From Candidatus Latescibacterota bacterium (GTDB lineage: Bacteria; Latescibacterota; MVCY01): a stretch of DNA of 8,764 nt. Made by a program: the position numbers and the translations under genes. Each line of letters starts with the position of its first letter. Within the stretch, counting starts at the first letter, position 1. Positions 1 to 5,788 of the stretch are shown one piece after another. Where the stretch lies: the NCBI GenBank assembly GCA_030629295.1, contig DAOVPH010000063.1:1-8764 (forward strand), in the 5' to 3' direction. The notes under the pieces are model-generated. The model saw only the letters and a program-made list of their open reading frames with translations. It was not told the origin of the DNA and did not search any database.

Positions 1-1
1 G

Positions 2-112
2 CTATATCGACGTATGGCTCATAAGCTGCATCCTGATAAAGGGGGAGAAAAGGAACAATTTGTTAAATTGTCAGAGGCATATCATGAATTGTTGAAAACC
101 AAGACATTATAA
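2..112 (+). CDS. J-domain (DnaJ-like) protein, C-terminal end only
   Basis: The frame from base 2 reads about 36 residues to a TAA stop and enters from outside the window. It contains the J-domain signature HPDKGG, preceded by the helix II pattern YRRMAHKL and followed by a helix III pattern with KLSEAYHELL. J-domains stimulate the ATPase of Hsp70 (DnaK) through the HPD loop. The protein ends five residues after helix III, so the J-domain is at the extreme C-terminus. That is unlike canonical DnaJ, whose J-domain is N-terminal and followed by Gly/Phe and zinc-finger regions. It is therefore a small or specialised J-protein, and its partner cannot be told from here. It is the only gene on this strand and converges on the flavin reductase gene, with a palindrome between them. 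Confidence 0.85.
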   Translation, partial: LYRRMAHKLHPDKGGEKEQFVKLSEAYHELLKTKTL

Positions 113-120
113 TTAGTATT

Positions 121-250
121 GTGTTTCATGAAAACCTTTACACTGTCATTGCGAGGAGCGAAGCGACAAAGCAATCTCTAAGAAGGCTCACAAACTACAC
201 CACGGGATTGCTTCGCTAACGCTCGCAATGACAACTTTTTAATGAAACGC
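121..250. repeat. Nested palindromic repeat, family A copy 1, likely terminator between convergent genes
   Basis: The core (144-233) starts with TGTCATTGCGAGGAGCGAAG and ends with the inverted counterpart GATTGCTTCGC...GCTCGCAATGACA. Outside the core there is a second pair of arms, GTGTTTCATGAAAA at 121-134 and its near-complement at 237-250 (12 of 14 match), so the palindrome nearly fills the space between the stop codons at 112 and 260. On the + strand the hairpin is followed by CTTTTT, so it probably also terminates transcription of the J-domain gene. Related copies lie at 5612-5694 and 6931-7037. No reading frame belongs to it. Confidence 0.85.
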
Positions 251-259
251 TATATTAGG

Positions 260-799
260 TTATCTCTTGATAGCACCAAATCTATACCCTTTGCCTCCAC
301 CCAAAAATTCATAGCCCGACTCTCTGCCGATGGAGAGAAGGATCCTCCTCTGGTCTTCCGATCCCCAGTAGTTGAGGATCTCCCCGGCGAAGACAGTGTG
401 ATCTCCAGTGTCCAGCTCCCCTGTGACTTTACACTCCAAATTTACTATGCATTCCTTGATCAAAGGTGGCCTGACAAATTTTGCCGGCAGAGGGGTGAGC
501 CCTGTTTGCTTGAACTTATCCACCTCCCTCCCTGAATGGGTTCCACAGTAGAGGACCTCCTCCCACATATCCTCACCGGGAACGGCCAGAATAAATTCCT
601 TTCCTTCTGAAATTAACTTATGGCTATACCTGGTTTTGCCAACAGAAATAGCTACCATTGGAGGGACACCGGAGGTTTTCATCTTCCAACCCAAGGCAAT
701 AATATCCGCTTTGCCTCCTTTATCTACGGAAACTGCCAATACAACCCGCTCCGGACGCGACCAGCGTGCGTCTACTTGAGTCCTGGATACTTCTCGCAT
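260..799 (-). CDS. Flavin reductase family protein (flavoredoxin-like)
   Basis: The 179-residue protein matches the FMN-binding split-barrel flavin reductase family in length and motif order. It has GWKMKTSGVPPMVAISVG near residues 37-54 (the flavin-binding strand-loop), FILAVPGEDM at 69-78, CGTHSGREVDKF at 86-97, and TGDHTVFAGEI at 131-141, the most diagnostic stretch. Such proteins bind FMN and transfer electrons from NAD(P)H or other donors to flavin or protein partners, and flavoredoxins are common in anaerobes. No signal peptide or membrane segment is visible, so it should be cytoplasmic. The start is supported by AAAGGAGG a few bases upstream of the ATG. It lies downstream of coaE with a 77 bp gap. 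The electron donor and physiological substrate cannot be read from the sequence. Confidence 0.88.
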   Translation of the reverse strand: MREVSRTQVDARWSRPERVVLAVSVDKGGKADIIALGWKMKTSGVPPMVAISVGKTRYSHKLISEGKEFILAVPGEDMWEEVLYCGTHSGREVDKFKQTGLTPLPAKFVRPPLIKECIVNLECKVTGELDTGDHTVFAGEILNYWGSEDQRRILLSIGRESGYEFLGGGKGYRFGAIKR

Positions 800-876
800 T
801 TTAAGAACCTCCTTTCCTTGTGGTTAAGAGTGTTATGCTAAAACTTATCCCAGTCTAAGCAACCTTGTGCTATTCT

Positions 877-1476
877 TTATTGGGCTTTTGCCGCCAATTG
901 TCCCCAAACCATCAGGGAACGCCTACGGAGCACAACATAATCCTCAGTGTTATAGATCACATAGTCGGCTCTTTTAACCTTCTCTTCTACTGAAAGCTGT
1001 GCATCTATCCTGTCCTGTGCCTCTTTTAGGGTTAACCCTTGCTGGACAAGCCTCCGGATTTGATCTTCTCGTTCACCCACCACTACCACCACCGCATTGA
1101 ACCAGCTCAGTATATCCCACTCCACCAGCAGAGCAGCATCTACCACCACTGTTCTGTGCGACTGGCTCTTCTGAGCCTGAGCCATCTTCTCCCGGAGTCG
1201 CCGCAATAAAGGAGGATGGACTATCTCGTCTAACTTGCTTTTGGCTGGCGGGTCTCCAAAAGCTAATTTCCCTAAAGTCCGTCTGGCCAAGCTACCATCC
1301 TGGGCAAGGATCTGGTTACCAAAAACGGCCACTAACTGCGCAAGCACTCCCTTATCCTGTTCCACGACCTCTCTGCCGATTTCGTCGGCATCAATGATTA
1401 GTGCCCCCTGTTGCTCAAAGATGTGGCAGACAGTAGTCTTGCCTGAAGCAATCCCGCCGGTGACTCCAATAATCAT
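877..1476 (-). CDS. coaE: Dephospho-CoA kinase
   Basis: CoaE phosphorylates the 3'-hydroxyl of the ribose in dephospho-CoA with ATP, the last step of coenzyme A synthesis, in the cytoplasm. The 199-residue product has the usual family length. The Walker A loop GGIASGKT is at residues 7-14, the conserved DAD of the substrate site at 29-31, an HPPL segment at 87-90, a DAALLVE stretch at 113-119 where the family normally has a PLLFE-type motif, and the C-terminal ADYVIYN motif at 170-176. The ATG follows AAGGAGG with suitable spacing. The DAALLVE variant is a modest departure from consensus and does not suggest loss of function. Upstream lie about 135 bp without a clear gene and then the 147 bp palindrome; no convincing promoter was found there. 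Confidence 0.95.
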   Translation of the reverse strand: MIIGVTGGIASGKTTVCHIFEQQGALIIDADEIGREVVEQDKGVLAQLVAVFGNQILAQDGSLARRTLGKLAFGDPPAKSKLDEIVHPPLLRRLREKMAQAQKSQSHRTVVVDAALLVEWDILSWFNAVVVVVGEREDQIRRLVQQGLTLKEAQDRIDAQLSVEEKVKRADYVIYNTEDYVVLRRRSLMVWGQLAAKAQ

Positions 1477-1610
1477 AAGAAAACCTCCTTAAAAGGGAGG
1501 AAGGAAAGAAACTCCAGATTTCCTTCCATTTCGCTCTCTACCAATATATTAACAGCAATACTTGAGAGATTTTCTAACAGCTTTCCTCTCCGCTCAGTTT
1601 GCAGAAAAAC

Positions 1611-1757
1611 AGGCTTGATTGACTCGTAAAAAGTCTCTTTTTTGTCATGCTGAGCTTGTCGAAGCATCTCATAAGTTACTGGCATTTATCAACACATGAG
1701 ATTCTTCGCTGCGCTCAGAATGACGGCCTTACTACTTTCTACGAGTCGATCAAGCTT
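1611..1757. repeat. 147 bp nested palindrome (MITE-like), family B
   Basis: The outer arms at 1611-1634 and 1734-1757 are inverted repeats matching at 21 of 24 positions; they contain GACTCGTAAAAAGT and its counterpart. Inside lies a second inverted pair at 1644-1672 and 1696-1724, beginning GTCATGCTGAGC and ending GCTCAGAATGAC, matching at about 23 of 29 positions. The loop is about 23 bases. The element fills the space between the peptidase stop codon (1760) and the coaE leader. It shares only GTCAT-type ends with family A and is a distinct family. Translated, it gives the LRQAQHDK-type peptide often seen as a spurious ORF. It has no transposase and would need one supplied in trans if it moves. 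Confidence 0.85.
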
Positions 1758-1759
1758 AT

Positions 1760-2656
1760 TTAAGGCTCAATATTTTCTTCAACTTCCCACTGCTGAAGAG
1801 TCTTTCTGGTTCGATACCTTTTGACAAAATAAACGGTGACAAATAAAAGAAGGATAACCACCCAAAGATTAAATGAGTCAAGTAGCATAGAGGCGAGATT
1901 GAACTTATGGTGGACAAACCTTTCCCACTCTGCGGCAAACTCCTTCTCTGAACAGCCACACACCTCCAACAGCGCCTGACTGAACTCCTTCCCTGAGGCC
2001 ATTTCCTGCACCAGCCTGGGGAGAACTTCTCCCCCACCCAATTCAAATAAATAGATCAGCGCCAGAAAACTCTCAGTATAAGCCAATTGCGCACGCGGAG
2101 AGGAGAAAAGAAGCATGTTATCAATCTGACCTAATGGTATGATCCGATGAAAAAACACCGCCTTGTTCATTGTGAAGTCTTGTCCCCATCTCCATTGTCT
2201 CGACTGCCACATCGCCACTCCTTCGTCAAACCAACGGGGAAGCCTGGCTCTTCCTGTCGCCTGGCCCAGCAGTATATGGGAAAGCTCGTGCACCACCAGT
2301 TCTTCTAAACCTACCTTTCCCTTGAAGGAAGGGCGCAACACAATGGTTTTCTTCTCCGGCAGGGCACATCCTATCCCCCAGTCTGGAATCCTGCCTTGGG
2401 TCAGAAATACAAACTCATCATCTGTTGGAGGCAAAAAGATACGCACCCTCAGGTCTTGCCGAAATCCGATGCTTCGGGCCACGCGGGAGAAGTTTGTCTC
2501 CACTATAGAACTCGCCCTTCTGGCCACAGTTGAGTCCCTGGGATAATGAAAGACCTCGGTGTGCTCTGTCTTCCAGACTTCCCAGCCAAAAGCGAAGTCT
2601 ACCCCAATGAACAAGATAACCAAAAAGGAACTCACCTTGGTTCGGGAAAATCTCAT
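1760..2656 (-). CDS. Peptidase MA-like zinc metalloprotease, membrane-anchored
   Basis: The 298-residue protein begins with a short basic N-terminus and hydrophobic stretch (about 9-24) consistent with a signal sequence. The zinc motif HELSH lies at 123-127, and WFDEGVA at 142-148 supplies the likely third zinc ligand, Glu145. This pairing is typical of the peptidase MA gluzincin families. A segment starting AYTESFLALIYLFE at 192 fits the helix that follows in these families. A single hydrophobic helix at about 263-279, followed by KRYRTRK, suggests a C-terminal membrane anchor with a short positively charged cytoplasmic tail, so the protease domain should face outside the cytoplasm. The substrate is unknown. 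The ATG is preceded by GGAG and lies about 22 bases below the expected transcription start of a consensus promoter. Family assignment is firm; the role is open. Confidence 0.85.
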   Translation of the reverse strand: MRFSRTKVSSFLVILFIGVDFAFGWEVWKTEHTEVFHYPRDSTVARRASSIVETNFSRVARSIGFRQDLRVRIFLPPTDDEFVFLTQGRIPDWGIGCALPEKKTIVLRPSFKGKVGLEELVVHELSHILLGQATGRARLPRWFDEGVAMWQSRQWRWGQDFTMNKAVFFHRIIPLGQIDNMLLFSSPRAQLAYTESFLALIYLFELGGGEVLPRLVQEMASGKEFSQALLEVCGCSEKEFAAEWERFVHHKFNLASMLLDSFNLWVVILLLFVTVYFVKRYRTRKTLQQWEVEENIEP

Positions 2657-2684
2657 AAATTCACTCCGTCGCTGTGTTCAGGAT

Positions 2685-2713
2685 ATAATAACAACCCAGG
2701 AAAGGTTTGGCAA
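2685..2713 (-). promoter_or_regulatory. Sigma70-type promoter for the peptidase gene
   Basis: Reading the - strand, TTGCCA (2713-2708) and TATTAT (2690-2685) are separated by exactly 17 bases. Transcription should start near 2678, giving a leader of about 22 bases that carries a GGAG ribosome binding site before the ATG at 2656. The promoter lies directly below the mnmA terminator, which fits a new transcription unit starting here. Confidence 0.6.
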
Positions 2714-2754
2714 GTATTTTCTGAGGAAGTCTCCGGACTCCAGAAGGTTTTCGA

Positions 2755-2797
2755 CATAAAAATAAGACCAGCATTGACTTGCTGCGAATGCTGGCCT
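2755..2797 (-). terminator. Rho-independent terminator after mnmA
   Basis: On the - strand an 11 bp stem, AGGCCAGCATT pairing with AATGCTGGTCT (one G-U pair), closes an 11-base loop and is followed by TTATTTTTAT. It sits about 30 bases past the mnmA stop codon and just upstream of the peptidase promoter, so it separates the two transcription units. Confidence 0.75.
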
Positions 2798-2826
2798 GGT
2801 AAGAGGTCAAGGTAAGCTGTGAGGGG

Positions 2827-3927
2827 CTAAGAATCCTCAGCAGTTCCCTGGGCAGCTTTTACCTCCTCGATTACCCCCCCTGCCACTACAGTCTCTTTGT
2901 CGTAAAAAACCACTGTCTGTCCGGGAGTTATAGCCTGTTGCGGTCTCTTGAATTTCACACAGACTTGTTTTTCATCCCAGGGAGTTACGATTGCCTCTGC
3001 CTCCCGATGCTGAGCCCTTATCTTCGCCTTTACCTCTATAGATTCTCTCGGCTGCTCTATGGCTAACCAATTAACCTGTCCAGCCAAAAATCCATCAGCG
3101 TAAACCTGATGTTTGGTACCCACAATGATGGCATTTTTTCCAGGATCTATGGCTATTACATAGAGAGGTCGGTTGGACGATATACCCAATCCTTTCCGCT
3201 GACCGATTGTATAAAATAGGAGGCCCTGGTGTTCTCCCAATACTCCTCCCTGTGTATCCAGGATAGGTCCCGGCATTGTTGTCTGCGGAATATAAGCCCG
3301 GAGAAAATCCCCGTAGTGATTGGAGGCGATGAAGCATATTTCCTGGCTTTCTGGTTTGTTGGAGACAGGCAATCTCAGATCTTCGGCTATTTTCCTCACC
3401 TGCTGCTTAGTGAGCTGTGCCAAAGGCAGCAGTATATTCCTTAACTGATCCTGAGTTAACATAGCCAAGAAATAAGACTGGTCTTTCTTCCGGTCAGATG
3501 CTTTTTGGAGCAGGTATCGCCCAGTGGTCTTCTGGTACTCTATCTTAGCATAGTGTCCTGTAGCTACAAAGTCCGCTCCCATTTGCTTGGTTCGTTCAAG
3601 GAAGGCACCGAATTTTATATATTTATTACATCTAACACAGGGGTTGGGAGTTCGTCCCTGGTTATACTCTCGGCAGAAATCGGCCACTACCTGTCGGTCG
3701 AATACCTCCCTTAAGTCGAATACATAGTGGGAAATTCCCAAGTTATCGGCCACCCTCTTGGCCTCTGTTTCCATCTCTGCCCAGACCTTGGAAAGCTCAG
3801 CTTTATCTCCACCCGGCCACAATCGCATAGTGGCTCCGGTCACCTCGTAGCCTTGTTCTTTGAGCAAAGCAGCAGCTACAGATGAATCCACCCCACCACT
3901 CATAGCTACTACTACCCTTCGTCTCAT
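2827..3927 (-). CDS. mnmA: tRNA-specific 2-thiouridylase MnmA
   Basis: MnmA adenylates and thiolates U34 of Lys, Glu and Gln tRNAs, using sulfur that ultimately comes from a cysteine desulfurase. The 366-residue length is normal. The PP-loop SGGVDSS is at residues 10-16, ATGHYAKI at 122-129, SQEICF at 194-199 and FYTIGQRKGLG in the central domain, followed by the C-terminal beta-barrel. The nucleophile is expected at Cys100 (before NKYIKF) and the persulfide-carrying cysteine at Cys198. Position 97 is also Cys, giving CVRC where E. coli has an Asp; this CxxC...C form has been linked to a [4Fe-4S] cluster in some MnmA proteins. The nearest AGGAGG lies 23 bases upstream of the ATG, and only a GAGGG is at a workable distance, so initiation may be weak or coupled. 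The gene follows the Trx/CcdA gene by 66 bp. Confidence 0.96.
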   Translation of the reverse strand: MRRRVVVAMSGGVDSSVAAALLKEQGYEVTGATMRLWPGGDKAELSKVWAEMETEAKRVADNLGISHYVFDLREVFDRQVVADFCREYNQGRTPNPCVRCNKYIKFGAFLERTKQMGADFVATGHYAKIEYQKTTGRYLLQKASDRKKDQSYFLAMLTQDQLRNILLPLAQLTKQQVRKIAEDLRLPVSNKPESQEICFIASNHYGDFLRAYIPQTTMPGPILDTQGGVLGEHQGLLFYTIGQRKGLGISSNRPLYVIAIDPGKNAIIVGTKHQVYADGFLAGQVNWLAIEQPRESIEVKAKIRAQHREAEAIVTPWDEKQVCVKFKRPQQAITPGQTVVFYDKETVVAGGVIEEVKAAQGTAEDS

Positions 3928-3993
3928 TTGTCCATCATCCCTCGAAATTGCCTCCTGAAAGTTTTCTCCCCCCTACCTGAACCAGTAAGAAGT

Positions 3994-5562
3994 CTATAAA
4001 ACAGCGATAAGGAGCACCCCCAAGCCGCAAAAGAACAGCGCAGTAGCGATCTTAATTGCTGCAAAATGTTCTTTCATCACCACAGCGATTCGCTCTGAAG
4101 TTGTCCCAAAGTACGCCAGTAGAAAAATAGCCAACAGCGGAACGATGAACATCAAGTTATAGAGCGCTAAGTAACGAATTGCGCTGGCCTTCAATTCCGG
4201 CACTCCCACCACAAAACAGATGGTGGGAAGATATACCTGCCCTGTGCATCCGAATTCCAGAAAAGAGACCACCACCCCGGTAGCAAAAGCCGACAGTACA
4301 ATCCTATTGCTGCGAGTTTTTTCTCTGATCGTCTCGTGGATCTTCCCTTTGAGAAAACCGGGCAACTGGAGCTTAACCTTGCTGTAATCACCTTTTTTGG
4401 CCATCCAAAAATCATATAGACTAAGCGCTGCTAATGTAAAGGCTAAGGCAGCAGCTAAAAGGTAAATAATGCGGCTAAGCAACGAGAAAATCCTCAAAGA
4501 GTGAATGAAACGAAACATGCCGATTCCAATCAGAAAATACACTATGAACACAGCGATGGTGAAAGCCACGGCGGTAAAGACTAAAGCCTTGCCCTTACGT
4601 CCAACAAGCGTGAGATAAGAGAGGAAAAATATGAGGGTAGCAAAGGCACAGGGGTTGATGCCGTCAATGAGCCCAGCGATAATCACAGTAGAAGGTCCTA
4701 ACATTTTGAATCTTTGAATTATATCTCGTTCTGCCTTTGGCAATGCCCACTCTGCTTCAGCCCAGGGACATATTGTTCCGCTATCTTTCAATTCCTCTAT
4801 TAACTTTCGGAGATTTCCATCGGTAAGTTCCTCTTTTGCCAAATGCACACCGCCGACAAAGACACTGGGCACCATCAGTCTTTCTTGCTCGGGAACATCA
4901 AACGAAATACAGAGAGCCTCATTCAGTTTCGCATTCTCCGTTAGGTCGGAGTTGAATTTCTTTATCCGCAAGTTCGGATAGTTGTGCTGAAAGCGGTTCA
5001 ACATGTAGTTAACTCGATCACACTTTCTGCATCCAGGTGCATAAAAATAGGCGACATAGACATCTTTGTATTGCTCTTGTGCATCTTTGACGGGTATCCT
5101 CTCGGTCTTTCTAAAAGCTTTCCTCAGTGCCGCAGGAAAGTCACAGCCTCCTTTTGCAAGGTATTTCTCTATTAGACGACCGAGATTTTCGGTAATCTCC
5201 CTTTCCCCTCTCAGAACCTCTTTTCCCACAAAAGCCACCGGAATGGGACTCTCTAAGTAGGAAAACTGTTGCTCAAGGTACAGCAGCAGATCATAACTAT
5301 CAGGGTTTTCAATAGAATAATAACGCACTTCCAGAACATCACCAAATTCTTGCTTTAGTTGGGGGATCAGTTCTTGTTCAACAGCCACACAGCTGTCACA
5401 ACCCCCGGCAACAAAGATGGCGACGCAGACTACCGACTCAGGAGTAATCTCAAACCCTGGTTGCTTTTCTTCAGCTAAGACTATACCAGCTAATAATATA
5501 GACGCAAGGATCAGAAAATAGACCCGACTTCTCAACCTGACTTTTCCTTTCAGCGTTTTCAT
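3994..5562 (-). CDS. Tandem thioredoxin-fold / CcdA-DsbD-like membrane fusion protein
   Basis: The 522-residue protein has an N-terminal signal or anchor (about 13-30), two thioredoxin-like modules, and a membrane core. Module 1 has GGCDSC (Cys55, Cys58) and a likely cis-proline at IPVAFVG (107-113). Module 2 has PGCRKC (Cys178, Cys181) and VPSVFVGG (231-238). About six hydrophobic helices follow (near 289-317, 326-348, 360-384, 420-448, 464-486 and 502-522), with single cysteines in INPCAF (Cys305) and EFGCTG (Cys439), positions expected for the redox pair of CcdA/DsbD. I infer that it carries electrons from cytoplasmic thioredoxin to partners outside the membrane. The ATG has no visible ribosome binding site; GAAAGGA lies 9 bases before TTG codon 10, which would give a neat signal peptide, so translation may start near 5535. 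The partner substrate is unknown. Confidence 0.85.
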   Translation of the reverse strand: MKTLKGKVRLRSRVYFLILASILLAGIVLAEEKQPGFEITPESVVCVAIFVAGGCDSCVAVEQELIPQLKQEFGDVLEVRYYSIENPDSYDLLLYLEQQFSYLESPIPVAFVGKEVLRGEREITENLGRLIEKYLAKGGCDFPAALRKAFRKTERIPVKDAQEQYKDVYVAYFYAPGCRKCDRVNYMLNRFQHNYPNLRIKKFNSDLTENAKLNEALCISFDVPEQERLMVPSVFVGGVHLAKEELTDGNLRKLIEELKDSGTICPWAEAEWALPKAERDIIQRFKMLGPSTVIIAGLIDGINPCAFATLIFFLSYLTLVGRKGKALVFTAVAFTIAVFIVYFLIGIGMFRFIHSLRIFSLLSRIIYLLAAALAFTLAALSLYDFWMAKKGDYSKVKLQLPGFLKGKIHETIREKTRSNRIVLSAFATGVVVSFLEFGCTGQVYLPTICFVVGVPELKASAIRYLALYNLMFIVPLLAIFLLAYFGTTSERIAVVMKEHFAAIKIATALFFCGLGVLLIAVL

Positions 5563-5611
5563 TTTACTACTGGGAGCAGAAAATAGATTGCCTGAATGCT
5601 GCGTTGAGAAT

Positions 5612-5694
5612 TGTCATTGCGAGGAGTAAAACGACGAAGCAATCTCTTTATTTTCAGGAAGATTGAGATTGCTTCGCTATCGCTCGCAATGACT
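5612..5694. repeat. Palindromic repeat, family A copy 2
   Basis: It begins TGTCATTGCGAGGAG and ends GCTTCGCTATCGCTCGCAATGAC, with the two arms complementary to each other and a loop of AT-rich bases between. The left arm differs from copy 1 at a few bases (GTAAAACGACG where copy 1 has GCGAAGCGACA). It lies in the 226 bp gap between the AIR synthase-like gene and the Trx/CcdA gene, on the path of any transcript joining them. Unlike copy 1, no clear second pair of outer arms is present. Confidence 0.85.
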
Positions 5695-5788
5695 ATTGAA
5701 AGCGTTATGAGTTGTAAACGATTATCTGCCCTCCGCAATAAGTCGATGTCTAAATTAGGGATAGTCGACCGGTCGCCATCACATCTTC

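Noticed and set aside
800..876. Promoter for the flavin reductase gene (TTGCTT-N16-TAGCAT)
   Set aside because: Both hexamers match the consensus poorly, and cotranscription with coaE is equally likely.
1473..1685. 70-codon open frame on the - strand upstream of coaE
   Set aside because: Its first third is the translated family B palindrome (LRQAQHDK-type peptide), the remainder resembles nothing I recognise, and it runs through the coaE ribosome binding site and start.
5695..5788. Terminator after the AIR synthase-like gene at the CGACCGGTCG palindrome
   Set aside because: The palindrome has no loop and no following U-tract, so it is not a credible terminator.
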